Shown here piece by piece: positions 7,996 through 17,050 of a stretch of 64,000 nucleotides of DNA (the stretch's first letter is position 1; each line of letters opens with the position of its first letter). Source of the stretch: Halomontanus rarus (GTDB taxonomy: Archaea > Halobacteriota > Halobacteria > Halobacteriales > Natrialbaceae). Position numbers and translations under genes: made by a program. The notes under the pieces are model-generated. The model had not been told where the DNA came from and searched no databases. It worked only from the letters and a program-made list of their open reading frames with translations. The DNA lies in the NCBI RefSeq assembly GCF_029338335.1, contig NZ_CP119796.1; one strand, given 5' to 3'.

Positions 7996-9496
7996 GGGCA
8001 CCCAACGGGCGGTGAGGACAGCGACGACCGCCTCCCTCGGCGACATCGAGAGCGCGGGCAGTCGCCACATGTGGCGGCGCTCGAGCGTGCACGTCGACGG
8101 CCACGTCTTCGTCGGCCGGTGGGATGGCACCGTCACCGCCTTCGCGTTCGATCGTGATCGCGCTCGTGATCGTGACCAAGCTGCCCTCGAGAGGGTCTGG
8201 GAACGGCCCCATCCGGAACCCGCCGTTTCGCTCGCGACGTGTGGCGGTTCGAATTCGAACGGAAACTCGACCGCGGAACGGAATGACGACGCGAACTCGA
8301 ACACGCTCGTCGTCGGTGGCCGCGGCGACCGCGGGACGATTGGGGCCTACGACCGTGCAACTGGCGAGGAACGCTGGCGGTACGAGACCAGCGCGGACCT
8401 CGGCGAGGCGACCGCCGACCGCCTCTTCGAACAGCCCTACGTCGTCGCCCTCGAGACCGACGGCGAGTCCGTGTACGCCGCCGCTCGGCGGTACGAACGC
8501 GACGGTGAAGATCGACGCTGGCGGAGCGTCGTTTACGCGTTCGGCGGCGATGGGACAGTTCGCTGGCGATACGCGACCGACGCGTCGCCGATCGCGCTCT
8601 CCCTGTCACTGTCGTCCGGAGAGGGCGGCGAGGAGAGGACGGGTGGTGAGGGCGCCATGGAGGCAGACCGCCTCGCGATCGGCTACAACCGCTGTTCGGG
8701 CGTCCACGACAATGGTCTGGTCGTCCTCGAGGCGGCGTCGGGAACGCCGGCGTGGACGTGGGACCCCGGCACCACGGGTGAACGCCGCGTCGGCGACGTC
8801 GCGTTCGCAGGCGACCGACTGGCGGTCGCGAGCCACGGCGACAAGTGCGGCTACCTGCTGGGGCCGGGCGGCGAGGAGCGCTGGCGCGTCCCGCTGGCGA
8901 CGGAGACCGAGATCTGCGACGAGACGCTGTACGCCTACCCGAATCACGCGGTCGTAACCGACGACGTCGTGGCGTTCGCGACCGGCAATACGTACGCCCT
9001 CGAGGGGCGAGAGACCGAGAACCGGCATCCGAACGAGCATCGACTGGTCGCGTTCTCGCTCTCAGAAGTAGACGTGAACTCGAATTCGAATTCGACCTCG
9101 AGCGAGTGCGAACGTGAGCGCGGGCGCGAGCATGTGTGTCAGGATGATCCGGGTCCCGATTCCGATCCCGATTCGAACGACGACCCGACAACCGCCGGCG
9201 ACGAACTGTGGAACGCCACCCTCGAGGGCTTCGCCCACGGCCTCGCGGCGTCCGCCGGCGGATTCGCTATTCCGTGCGCGCAGAACTTCCGAGTTCGCGA
9301 TCCCGAATCCCACGCACTCCGGTGGATCGACCGGGAGACGGGTACCGGAACCGAGGTGGATCTCGAGGGGATCGCGACGGACGCGGCGACCGACGGCGAA
9401 CTCCTCGCGACGATCGAAGAACCGGTTCGGTACCACGACGACGGGACGACGCGCGGGTCGTACGCGGTTCACGTCCTCGAGGTGTCCGCATTCTGA
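7988..9496 (+). CDS. PQQ-repeat beta-propeller protein of the cobalamin cluster
   Basis: A 502-residue protein. Repeated segments of the form 'GxVxAxD..TGEERWRYE' (for example TGEERWRYE near 126 and GTVRWRYA near 188) mark PQQ-type propeller blades. There is no signal peptide or Tat motif, so it is predicted to be cytoplasmic, unlike secreted quinoproteins. Two long low-complexity insertions lie near residues 97-110 and 360-395, rich in Asn, Ser, Asp and Pro. I chose ATG 7988, which overlaps the DUF3209 stop by 8 bases; an upstream open frame to 7751 has shadow composition. It is the last gene of the cobalamin run before a hairpin at 9509. A scaffold role is possible but not shown. Confidence 0.82.
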   Translation: MREGTQRAVRTATTASLGDIESAGSRHMWRRSSVHVDGHVFVGRWDGTVTAFAFDRDRARDRDQAALERVWERPHPEPAVSLATCGGSNSNGNSTAERNDDANSNTLVVGGRGDRGTIGAYDRATGEERWRYETSADLGEATADRLFEQPYVVALETDGESVYAAARRYERDGEDRRWRSVVYAFGGDGTVRWRYATDASPIALSLSLSSGEGGEERTGGEGAMEADRLAIGYNRCSGVHDNGLVVLEAASGTPAWTWDPGTTGERRVGDVAFAGDRLAVASHGDKCGYLLGPGGEERWRVPLATETEICDETLYAYPNHAVVTDDVVAFATGNTYALEGRETENRHPNEHRLVAFSLSEVDVNSNSNSTSSECERERGREHVCQDDPGPDSDPDSNDDPTTAGDELWNATLEGFAHGLAASAGGFAIPCAQNFRVRDPESHALRWIDRETGTGTEVDLEGIATDAATDGELLATIEEPVRYHDDGTTRGSYAVHVLEVSAF

Positions 9497-9527
9497 GTTC
9501 TGAGTTCTGAGTTCACGACGTGAACTC
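9491..9527 (+). terminator. TTCTGAG triplet repeat and hairpin after the cobalamin operon
   Basis: Three tandem TTCTGAG units (9491-9511) overlap the stop of the propeller gene. They run into a perfect inverted repeat, GAGTTCAC-GAC-GTGAACTC (9509-9527), with 8-base arms and a 3-base loop. No T-run follows, so it may be an RNA-stabilising stem rather than a terminator. Confidence 0.35.
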
Positions 9528-9609
9528 CTCAAGCGCCCGCTGCGACCGACTCGGGACGCCGAGAGCGGGATGGCGAACCTTTACCTCACAGGTCGTACCA
9601 TACGGCCGT

Positions 9610-10062
9610 ATGACACACCTCGTTCCGTTCGACGGGTCGGCACTCGCGTCGGCGGCGCTCGAGAAGGCATCGGCGTACGGCGAATTGACCGACGACGACG
9701 TCGTCGCGGTGACGGTGATTCCCGACGACGACGAGTACGCCCGGGAACGCGGCTGGATCGGGGCCGGAGAGCCGTTCGACGTGGACGCGATCGCAGCCGG
9801 GATGCGCGAGCGGGTCGCGGATATCGCACCCGACGCAACGTTTCGCACCGAGATTGTCGACTCCGACGAGCCGACGGCGACGGCGACGACGAACGTCGTC
9901 CGGACGATTCGCCGGGTCGCCAGCGACGTCGATGCGAGCGTCGTCTTCGTCGGGACCGAGAACGCGGGCTCGGTGACGACGCCGCTCTCGAGCGTCGGTG
10001 GTCCCCTCGCGAAGGACCAACACTACGACGTCTACGTCGTCCGCCACACGGACTCGCCGTGA
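9610..10062 (+). CDS. Universal stress protein (UspA) family, single domain
   Basis: A 150-residue protein with the Usp alpha/beta pattern. It starts MTHLVPFDGS (the usual first strand plus a Asp), and its C-terminal strand VVFVGTE is followed by LSSVGGPLAK, a weakened form of the G-x2-G-x9-G(S/T) nucleotide-binding loop. The start at 9610 is chosen because the family's first strand begins there; the open frame extends 30 codons upstream without Usp character. The promoter may overlap a run around 9580-9603 (TTTACCTCACAGGT). It stands just ahead of a permease with two Usp domains, so a shared stress or transport regulation is plausible. Confidence 0.85.
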   Translation: MTHLVPFDGSALASAALEKASAYGELTDDDVVAVTVIPDDDEYARERGWIGAGEPFDVDAIAAGMRERVADIAPDATFRTEIVDSDEPTATATTNVVRTIRRVASDVDASVVFVGTENAGSVTTPLSSVGGPLAKDQHYDVYVVRHTDSP

Positions 10063-10226
10063 GAAGGGGAGGAGAGGGGAAGAAGTTCTCCGATCGGATT
10101 CCACGAGACCTGTGAGCGACGAGTGACAACACTCATGACCGTCACCCGAGACCTATCGCCAACGCGAAACTCGAGCCCGGCGGGCTCGAAGTCGAAATCA
10201 ACCACGATGATCCGAGAGCTACGACG

Positions 10227-12512
10227 ATGACGAAAGACGAACTCGCCCGAGACGTCGGGTTGGTCGGCGCGCTTACCGTCGGGATCGGCGCGACGCTCGG
10301 CGCTGGAATCTTCGTGTTGCCGTCGATCGTCGCCGGCGAAGTCGGGCCGATCCTGTGGCTGCCGTTCCTGCTCGCCGGCTGCCTCGCGCTCGTCAACGCC
10401 GTGCTGGTCACCGAACTGGCGACCGCCCTGCCGCGCTCGGGCGGGAGCTACGACTGGGTTTACCGGGCACTCGGCCCGCCGTTCGGGACGATAACCGGGA
10501 TCGCCGGCTGGACGAGCACGACGCTGGTCACCGCCTTTTACTGCCTCGGCTTCGGGATTTACCTCGGCTTCTTCCTCCCGCTCCCGGAGGGGTGGCTGTT
10601 CGGACTGACGCTGTCGCCCGAGCGAACGGGGGCCGTCCTCGCCGCGTTCTCGGTCCTCGCGTCGAACTACGTCGGCGTTCGCAACGGCGGTCCGGGTGCC
10701 GTCGCCCTCGTCTGCCTCCTCGTCGCGAGTCTCGTCGGCTTCGTCGTCGCGACGACGGCGACCGTCGGCGTCGGCGAACTGGTCGCCGCCGTCGCCGACG
10801 ACCGACTCGTCGGCTCGATCGACAGCCTCGCCGGCGCGACCGCGCTCGTGTTCGTCTCCTATCTGGGGTACGCGAAACTGGCCGCCATGGCCGGCGAGGT
10901 CCGGACACCGGGGTGGACGCTCCCCCGAGCGATTCTCGGCAGTCTCTGTACCGTTGGCGCGCTCTACGTCTGCATCGCCGTCGTCCTCGAGGCGGCCGTC
11001 GACTGGGAGACGCTCGCGGCGACCGACCAGGCGATCGTCGCCGTCGCGGACGCGGTTTCGGGATCGACCGGCGTCGCAATTATCGGCGTCGCCGGCATCC
11101 TCGCGACGGTGACCAGCGCCACGATGTCGATCTCGACGGCGGCCCGAATCGGACACGCGATGGGCTCCGACGGGCTCGTCGGTCGCTCGCTGGGAACGCT
11201 CCACCCCCGGTTCGGAACGCCGTACCGAGCGTTCCAGCTGACCGGGCTCGCCGTCGTCGCGCTCGTCGTGACCGCGGATCTGGTCACGCTCGCCCTGCTG
11301 GCGACGGCGTTACACCTCGTCGTCGCCATCCTCTCGTCGATCGCCCTGCTCTCGGTCCGACGGTCCGTCCCGTCGTACGAACCGCCGTTCGAAGCCCCGG
11401 CGTCGTCAGCCGTCGCGGGAGTGGCCTGTCTGGGCTCGCTCGCGTTGCTGGTCGCCACGGGAACCCTCACCCTGCTTCTCACCGCGGGCGTCCTCGCGGG
11501 TGCAGCCGTCTGGTTCGCCCTCTACGGTCGGACCCGGGCGAACCCGTCGGACGCGCTCGAGGCGGGCCTCGAGCGCCGTGTCGGTTCGAAGACCGGCGCG
11601 GAAGGTATAGAGAGGGCGAGACCGAATCGGGGAACGGATTCGAGTTCGAACCCCTCGGTGACCGACGCCGAGCAGCCGGACGACACGACCGACGAAACGA
11701 TCCTGATCCCGCTGTCGAACCCGCGAACCGAGCGCGACCTCGTCGAACTCGGCTGCACCGTCGCTCAGGCCCGCGGTGCCGCCGTCGTCGCGATCCACGT
11801 CGTTCAGGTGCCCGGACAGACGCCCCTCCACCGGGCGACCGACCGCGAACGCACCGCCTCCGACCGGCTCCTCGAGGCCGCCCGTGAACACGCCGAACCG
11901 TTCGACGTCCCCCTCGAGACCTACACCGTCTTCTCCCACCGGAGCGTCGAGGAGGTCTTCGACGCGGCGCGCCGGCACGAGGCGGACCTAGTCGTCATGG
12001 GTTGGCGGGAGTCGACGCCCTTCGCGGGCCGGGCGGAGACCGTGATCGACGAACTCGCCCACGAACTCCCCGCCGACTTGCTGGTGCTCAACGACCGCGG
12101 GTTCGACCCCTCGAGCGTGTTGCTCCCGACGACGGGGACCGTCAACGACGACCTCGGCGCCGAGACCGCCCGTGTCTTCCGCGACGCCTGCGACAGCGAC
12201 GTGACCCTGTTGCACGTCGTCGACGGCGAACGCGAACGCGGCGGCGGCGAGCGGTTTCTCGAGGACTGGAGCGCCCGCCACGACCTCGAGGACGCGGCGA
12301 CGGTCGTCGACGCGTCGGGCGACGTCGAGGGGGCGATCGAGAGCCACGCCGCGGACCACTCGCTGTTGATCGTCGGCGCGACCGAACGCGGGTTGCTCTC
12401 GCGGCTGGTCAAGCGGGCGCTCGCGCTGGGCGTCGTCGAGGACGTCGAGTGTTCGGTGTTGCTCACCGAGCGCGCGCACCGGCGGTCGTTGCGAGAACGG
12501 CTGTTTCGGTAG
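10227..12512 (+). CDS. APC-superfamily amino acid permease fused to tandem Usp domains
   Basis: A 761-residue protein. Residues ~10-435 contain about 12 hydrophobic helices with the APC signature near helix 1 (GATLGAGIFVLPS) and the PRSGGSYDW segment after helix 2. A Ser/Asp-rich linker (about 445-490) leads to two cytoplasmic universal stress protein domains (about 490-620 and 630-755). The family takes up amino acids or polyamines by secondary transport; the Usp pair probably senses nucleotides and modulates the transporter, which is inference. This fusion layout is common in haloarchaea. The nearby antiporter at 14827 has the same membrane-Usp architecture. The substrate cannot be assigned. 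Confidence 0.92.
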   Translation: MTKDELARDVGLVGALTVGIGATLGAGIFVLPSIVAGEVGPILWLPFLLAGCLALVNAVLVTELATALPRSGGSYDWVYRALGPPFGTITGIAGWTSTTLVTAFYCLGFGIYLGFFLPLPEGWLFGLTLSPERTGAVLAAFSVLASNYVGVRNGGPGAVALVCLLVASLVGFVVATTATVGVGELVAAVADDRLVGSIDSLAGATALVFVSYLGYAKLAAMAGEVRTPGWTLPRAILGSLCTVGALYVCIAVVLEAAVDWETLAATDQAIVAVADAVSGSTGVAIIGVAGILATVTSATMSISTAARIGHAMGSDGLVGRSLGTLHPRFGTPYRAFQLTGLAVVALVVTADLVTLALLATALHLVVAILSSIALLSVRRSVPSYEPPFEAPASSAVAGVACLGSLALLVATGTLTLLLTAGVLAGAAVWFALYGRTRANPSDALEAGLERRVGSKTGAEGIERARPNRGTDSSSNPSVTDAEQPDDTTDETILIPLSNPRTERDLVELGCTVAQARGAAVVAIHVVQVPGQTPLHRATDRERTASDRLLEAAREHAEPFDVPLETYTVFSHRSVEEVFDAARRHEADLVVMGWRESTPFAGRAETVIDELAHELPADLLVLNDRGFDPSSVLLPTTGTVNDDLGAETARVFRDACDSDVTLLHVVDGERERGGGERFLEDWSARHDLEDAATVVDASGDVEGAIESHAADHSLLIVGATERGLLSRLVKRALALGVVEDVECSVLLTERAHRRSLRERLFR

Positions 12513-12656
12513 ACTCGTTGTCGTCGAAACTCATCCCGTTCGAACCATCAGCTCGAGACTGGCGCGGGGAAACAAAACGGACGAGGCACGTCTCAGGCGC
12601 TGAATACACGGGTCGACCGCGTCGACGGACACGTTAGTCTTCCGCACTTTTCAGTA

Positions 12657-12663
12657 GATATAA
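12657..12663 (+). promoter_or_regulatory. TATA-like element ahead of a broken zinc-finger gene
   Basis: The sequence around AGATATAAG lies 24-30 bases upstream of ATG 12687, the spacing of a leaderless haloarchaeal promoter. The 12513-12656 stretch before it holds no gene that I can support. Confidence 0.4.
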
Positions 12664-12686
12664 GTCACTCTCGAGTGAACCGTACG

Positions 12687-12864
12687 ATGGAAGCACCGTC
12701 CCACGTCGCCGCGGGGGCATGCGTTGAAATGTCCCGGGTGCGAGCACACCCGAGACGGGCTTCCAAACGGAACGGTTTGCAAGCCATGCTTACGTTCATT
12801 CTACCGAGACATAAACGTCTCGCAAGACGGCAGTATCGCACACAACCTGCGGACGCTCGAGTGA
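12687..12864 (+). pseudogene. Small zinc-finger protein gene with +1 frameshift in a G5 run
   Basis: From the leaderless ATG at 12687 the frame reads MEAPSHVAAG, then meets GGGGG (12713-12717). If one G were absent the frame would continue HALKCPGCEHTRDG, LPNGTVCKPC and end DGSIAHNLRTLE at TGA 12862-12864. That gives a 59-residue protein with a CPGC...CKPC zinc-binding pair. As written, the zinc-binding part is only reachable from a TTG at 12724 (46 residues). The coherent downstream frame and the promoter position argue for a recent or artefactual single-base insertion rather than a random frame. Small CPxC proteins are abundant in haloarchaea; the function is unknown. Confidence 0.5.
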
Positions 12865-12906
12865 CGACGCCCTCAGTGACGACGCCGGTGTCGGGAATTC
12901 CCGTTC

Positions 12907-12911
12907 GGAGG
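12907..12911 (+). promoter_or_regulatory. Shine-Dalgarno GGAGG for the 12917 gene
   Basis: GGAGG lies 5 bases before ATG 12917. A strong ribosome binding site is unusual in this window, where many genes look leaderless or overlapped. It supports that start, and translation behind the upstream zinc-finger gene on one mRNA. Confidence 0.55.
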
Positions 12912-12916
12912 AACGG

Positions 12917-13189
12917 ATGAGCGGCGAGTCCGAGGACGACTCGGAAGCACCGGACCCCGACGACCTCCTCAATCGCGACGAGTTACGGGCGGCCGGCGAT
13001 TCGGTTCCGGAAACGGACTCGGACGACGCCACCACGGGTGAAGACACAGATTCGACGGCGCGGTCCTCTCCGACGCCGTGTCCGCGATGTGGAACGCCGG
13101 TCGCGATGGTAACGGCGCGCGGTCCCGGGGACACTCGAGTCTCGCCCTGTGGCTGTCGCGTTCGCGGCAATATCCTCGACGACGAGTGA
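12917..13189 (+). CDS. Small acidic protein with C-terminal zinc ribbon
   Basis: A 90-residue protein. The first 55 residues are acidic and Ser/Thr-rich with no regular structure. The C-terminal part carries CPRCGTP and CGCRV, giving four potential zinc ligands (CxxC...CxC). A canonical GGAGG precedes the ATG by 5 bases. It may share an mRNA with the broken zinc-finger gene just upstream (52-base gap). No family name is recognised. Similar haloarchaeal micro-proteins are thought to act in regulation, but nothing here identifies a target. Confidence 0.65.
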   Translation: MSGESEDDSEAPDPDDLLNRDELRAAGDSVPETDSDDATTGEDTDSTARSSPTPCPRCGTPVAMVTARGPGDTRVSPCGCRVRGNILDDE

Positions 13190-13318
13190 GGGAGGTCCTC
13201 GAGTCCATTTTTGCGCGCATCTCGCGGTTTCGAGTCGCACAGCGGGTGCAGTGTGGTCGAGTCGTGCGGACTCGAGACTGAACCGATGTCGTCAGGAAGC
13301 GGCCATCAGTGCCCTGCT

Positions 13319-14572
13319 TCACCCGACGACCGTCGACTCCTCGTGGATCACGCGAACGGATACCTCGAGTCCCGTCCGCTCGCGTATCTCCTCGCGAATC
13401 GTTTCCGCGGCGTCCTCGGGTGCACCGACCATTCGAACCGTCACCGAACTGGGCGTCGGCGAGACGACGTCGGCGTCGTAGACGATCGAGTGGTCGATCG
13501 TCTCCCCCGGCGCATCCTCGAGAACCGCGTCCACCTCCCGCTCGAAGGCCGCGTTCTCTCGCGCGTCGAGGGTGCCAAGTGCGAGAAAGGACGTCAGGAC
13601 GAGGATGACGATCCCGAAGGCGATCAGGCGCTCCATGGTCACCCGACGGGCCCGGCGCACGTCGTACCAGTGGTCGGGGCGGTAGCGTTTGACCCAGACG
13701 GTGAGGATGCCGACGGCGTTGATCGAGAGGACGTTGACCGCGACGAGGATCGCCGCGCCGATAGCGACGACGGGATCGGCGTAGGCGATGCCCAGGCCGA
13801 CGGTTGCGGCGGGCGGGATGAGCGCCACCGCGATCATGACCCCGACCAGCGCTTCGTCCGCCCCCGAGGTCAGCGAGAGCGCGCCGGCGACCCCCGCGCC
13901 GAGCGCGATCGCCAGCGCGAGCATTCCGGGGTGGACGCGTTCGGCGATCTGTCCGACGAGCAGTAACTCGAGGTGGGGATCGACGAGGACCCGGTAGCTC
14001 AGGGCGAACAGCGTCGCGCTGGCGACGGCGACCGTGAGGCCAATGACCTGGGAAGTCGCGCCGGTCCAGAACAGGTCGTCGTCGCCGATGACGCTGCCCA
14101 CGCAGGAGGCCATCGCCGGGCCGATCAGCGGCGCGATCACCATCGAGCCGACGACGACGGCCGCGCTGTTCTCCAGCAACCCGGCGGTAGCGACGATGGC
14201 GCTGACGACGGTGAACGCGATGTAGTTGGGCGTGCTCCGCGAGAGGTTCTGTGCGGTCGACCTGAGTTCCTCCCGCGAGATACGCTCGACGGCCGTTTCG
14301 TCGGCCTCGTCCTCGCGGCGCTGTTCGAAGCGATCGGAGACGATCGTTTCGGCGTCGCTGACGACCATGTACCCCTCGCGTTCGATACCGGCGTCGCGCA
14401 ATCTGGCGACGATCCGCTCGACCTCGCCCGACTCGACCGGGATGTACGCGATGTTGCTGTAGTCCGATCGCGCGCTCTCCTCCGACATCGCGTAGTCGAC
14501 GCCTTCCTCCTCGAGGGCGTCGATAACCGCGTCGCGTGACGATTCGGGGATGAGCGTCTGAATGAGGCGCAT
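13319..14572 (-). CDS. DUF389 (TIGR00341) family membrane protein
   Basis: A 417-residue protein. The N-terminal ~110 residues form a soluble alpha/beta region starting MRLIQTLIP. It is followed by six or so hydrophobic helices containing the family-typical NSAAVVVGSMVIAPLIGP and ALIPPAATVGLG segments. A C-terminal soluble tail (about 345-417) contains DARENAAFEREV. The family is widespread and uncharacterised; its conserved membrane Pro/Gly motifs suggest a transport or channel role. I start at ATG 14572 because the family begins with this short beta strand; the frame continues 49 codons upstream with shadow-like arginine-rich sequence. It is divergent from the CPA2 antiporter. Confidence 0.9.
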   Translation of the reverse strand: MRLIQTLIPESSRDAVIDALEEEGVDYAMSEESARSDYSNIAYIPVESGEVERIVARLRDAGIEREGYMVVSDAETIVSDRFEQRREDEADETAVERISREELRSTAQNLSRSTPNYIAFTVVSAIVATAGLLENSAAVVVGSMVIAPLIGPAMASCVGSVIGDDDLFWTGATSQVIGLTVAVASATLFALSYRVLVDPHLELLLVGQIAERVHPGMLALAIALGAGVAGALSLTSGADEALVGVMIAVALIPPAATVGLGIAYADPVVAIGAAILVAVNVLSINAVGILTVWVKRYRPDHWYDVRRARRVTMERLIAFGIVILVLTSFLALGTLDARENAAFEREVDAVLEDAPGETIDHSIVYDADVVSPTPSSVTVRMVGAPEDAAETIREEIRERTGLEVSVRVIHEESTVVG

Positions 14573-14826
14573 TCGGTGGTTCGTCTCGGAGTATCCACCG
14601 CCGGATAATGAAACCGCCGGACGGCGGAGTCGAGTCGGGAAGACGGTCCGCGGCCGAGTTCGTGTTCCGAGACGGTCGCGACCCGAGTCGACGACGACCG
14701 TTCGACGCCCGCTTCTCACGAATTGAACCGCACGTACAGGCTTATCCGCGTGTTCGGTGGGGACTCGAACGAACGTCTCGTGGCCGACCGTGACACCGAC
14801 TCGAGCGAAACAGTTACACCACCAGT

Positions 14827-16899
14827 ATGACCGCCGACGGGTTCGGAATCCCGATCACCGACTCGGTCGCGATCTTCTGGCTGGCGATCGTGATCTTTCT
14901 GCTCGCACCGCTCGTCCTCGACCGCTACCGACTGCCGGGGATCGTCGGCATCATCCTCGCCGGCGCGGCGATCGGTCCGAACGGCGTCGGCCTCCTCGAG
15001 CGCGGCGAGACGATCGTCCTGCTCGGCGAGGTCGGCCTGCTCTATCTGATGTTCCTCGCCGGCCTCGAGATCGATTTCGCGCAGTTCGTCGAAACGCGCG
15101 AGCGGAGCCTCGCGTTCGGCTTGCTGTCCTTTCTGATCCCGCAGGCGGTCGGAACGGCCGCCGGCGTCGCGTTACTCGGCATGACCGTCCCCGCGGCTTC
15201 GCTGTTCGCCTCGATCTTCGCCTCGCACACGCTGCTCGCGTTCCCCGTCGTCTCGCGACTCGGACTCACGGACAACGAGAGCATCACGGCGACGATCGGT
15301 GGCACGATCGTCACCGACACGATCGCGCTGCTGGTGCTCGCGGTCGTCGTCGCCGCCGAAGTCGGCACCCTCAACGCGACGTTCTGGTTCCAGCTCGTAC
15401 TCGGCGTCTCGACGTTCTTCGTCCTCGTCTGGGTCGTCGTGCCGCCGCTCAGCCGGTGGTTCTTCCGGACGGCGACCCAGGAGAGTTCCCCCGAGTACCT
15501 GTTCGTCCTGGCGGTCGTCTTCGGAAGCGCGTTTCTCGCGATGGTCGCCGGAATCGAGGCGATCGTGGGCGCGTTCCTCGCCGGGCTCGCGCTCAACCGC
15601 CAGATACCCCACCGCGGGCCGCTGATGAACCGCATCGAGTTCGTCGGGAACGCGCTGTTCATCCCCTTTTTCTTGCTCTCCGTGGGAATGCTCGTCGACG
15701 TTCGCGTCCTCCTCGAGGGGTGGGAGACGCTGCTGGTCTCGACGACGCTCGTCGTCGCCGTCCTCGCGACGAAGTGGGCCGCCGCGTGGCTGACCGGCGC
15801 CGCCTTCGGCTACTCGCGTGCCGAACGGATGGCGATGTTCGGCCTCTCGCTCGGTCAGGCCGCCGCCGCGCTGGCGATCGTCCTCGTCGGTTACGACGTT
15901 GGCCTGTTCGACGAGAGCGTACTCAACGGGACCATCGTCATGATACTCGTCGTGAGCGTCGTCAGTCCGGCGATCGTCGAGCGCTACGGCCGCGAAGTGG
16001 TCCGGACGACCGGACGGAGCGGGGGCACGGACGACCGTGATCAGCGGATTCTCGTTCCCAGTTCGGCGACGGCCCAGCACCGCCGTGGGCTGTTCGATCT
16101 CGCCTTCGCGATCCGGGACGCGTCACCGCTGTACGCGCTCACCGTCGTCGAGCCCGGGCCGAGCGTGGAGGCCGACGTCGCAGCCGCGGAAGCCAGCCTC
16201 GAGGAGGTCGTCGCGTACGCCGCCGGCGCGGCGGTTCCGGTGATCACACAGACCCGCGTCGATCACAACGTCGCCTCCGGCGTGCTTCGAGCGACGGTCG
16301 AGAACCGGATCTCGACGGTCGTCGTCGGCTGGGACGGCGCCGATTCGCGGGGCCAGCGAGTCTTCGGGGAGGTAATCGATCAAATACTCGTCGGGACCGA
16401 CCGGCTCGTCTTCGTTTCGCGGGTTCGAGAGTCGATCAGCGCGACGACCGAGGTAACGGTCGTCCTCCCGCCGGGGATCGAGTACAATCAGGGGTTCGAC
16501 GAGGCCGTCCGCCAGCTCAAACGGATCGCGAGTGACGTCGGCGCGCCGATTCGAGCGCTCGCTGTCGACGGCGACGGACGGCCGGTTCGATCGTCGTCCG
16601 CGAACGCCACCGAGGGCGCGGCCCAGAACACGCTCGAGGAGGCGTTCGACGCGGTCGAACCCGAGGTGCCGACGCGGTTCGAGGCCGTCGACTGGGAGGA
16701 CCTGACAGACCGGCTCGCGGAGCGGACGGGTCCGTCTCAACTCGTGGTCGTCGTGAGCGCTCGCCGAAACGCGCTCGGTTGGCACTCCGAACTCCGAACG
16801 CTCCCCAAGCGCGTTTCGGGGTTGACCGACGGGAACTTCGTGATCGTCTACCCCGCCCGCGGCGAGCGCGACGACCGGCGGTTCCTCGAGTTGCGGTGA
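14827..16899 (+). CDS. CPA2-type cation/proton antiporter with C-terminal Usp domains
   Basis: A 690-residue protein. Residues ~10-385 contain 12-13 hydrophobic segments with hallmarks of the Kef/NapA-like exchanger domain: RLPGIVGIILAGAAIGPNG near helix 2, and GLEIDF. A paired Asp/Asn-type helix-break region follows (for example SHTLLAFPVV and GTIVTDTIAL). From about 400 the protein is soluble and contains two universal stress protein-like modules (strands ILVPS near 404 and VTVVLPP near 546). The family exchanges Na+ or K+ for H+, important for osmotic balance in halophiles; ion specificity is not readable here. The start is ATG 14827. A GTTACACC stretch precedes it but no clear ribosome site does. 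Confidence 0.9.
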   Translation: MTADGFGIPITDSVAIFWLAIVIFLLAPLVLDRYRLPGIVGIILAGAAIGPNGVGLLERGETIVLLGEVGLLYLMFLAGLEIDFAQFVETRERSLAFGLLSFLIPQAVGTAAGVALLGMTVPAASLFASIFASHTLLAFPVVSRLGLTDNESITATIGGTIVTDTIALLVLAVVVAAEVGTLNATFWFQLVLGVSTFFVLVWVVVPPLSRWFFRTATQESSPEYLFVLAVVFGSAFLAMVAGIEAIVGAFLAGLALNRQIPHRGPLMNRIEFVGNALFIPFFLLSVGMLVDVRVLLEGWETLLVSTTLVVAVLATKWAAAWLTGAAFGYSRAERMAMFGLSLGQAAAALAIVLVGYDVGLFDESVLNGTIVMILVVSVVSPAIVERYGREVVRTTGRSGGTDDRDQRILVPSSATAQHRRGLFDLAFAIRDASPLYALTVVEPGPSVEADVAAAEASLEEVVAYAAGAAVPVITQTRVDHNVASGVLRATVENRISTVVVGWDGADSRGQRVFGEVIDQILVGTDRLVFVSRVRESISATTEVTVVLPPGIEYNQGFDEAVRQLKRIASDVGAPIRALAVDGDGRPVRSSSANATEGAAQNTLEEAFDAVEPEVPTRFEAVDWEDLTDRLAERTGPSQLVVVVSARRNALGWHSELRTLPKRVSGLTDGNFVIVYPARGERDDRRFLELR

Positions 16900-16973
16900 T
16901 CGTCTCGGAGTCCGCACGACCTGCGGCCGATGACGCTGGGGAGCGCAACCGGCAGCGAAGTGCGTGACAGCCG

Positions 16974-16997
16974 CCCACGACGGCAGTCGTGGGTTTT
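16974..16997 (+). terminator. Hairpin with T-run between the antiporter and cbiX copy 2
   Basis: CCCACGAC (16974-16981) pairs with GTCGTGGG (16986-16993) across a 4-base GGCA loop, and TTTT follows directly. This is a good terminator for the antiporter transcript. A similar hairpin also ends some IS200/IS605-type elements, but no transposase or flanking repeat is seen here. Confidence 0.5.
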
Positions 16998-17011
16998 CTC
17001 GCACTACAAAA

Positions 17012-17018
17012 TCTATAA
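17012..17018 (+). promoter_or_regulatory. TATA box of the second cbiX
   Basis: TCTATAA lies 33-39 bases ahead of ATG 17051, within an AT-rich stretch (ACAAAATCTATAAC). A short 5' leader of about 8 bases is expected. Confidence 0.5.
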
Positions 17019-17050
17019 CCCGCGCGCTTCCTAACGCCCACCTAGTACCC

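Noticed and set aside
10032..11204. Minus-strand 390-residue frame opposite the APC permease
   Set aside because: It is Arg/Asp-rich shadow of a transmembrane gene; no family.
16974..16997. Right end of an IS200/IS605-like element
   Set aside because: The hairpin resembles such ends, but no tnpA/tnpB remnant or matching left end lies nearby; a terminator explains it.
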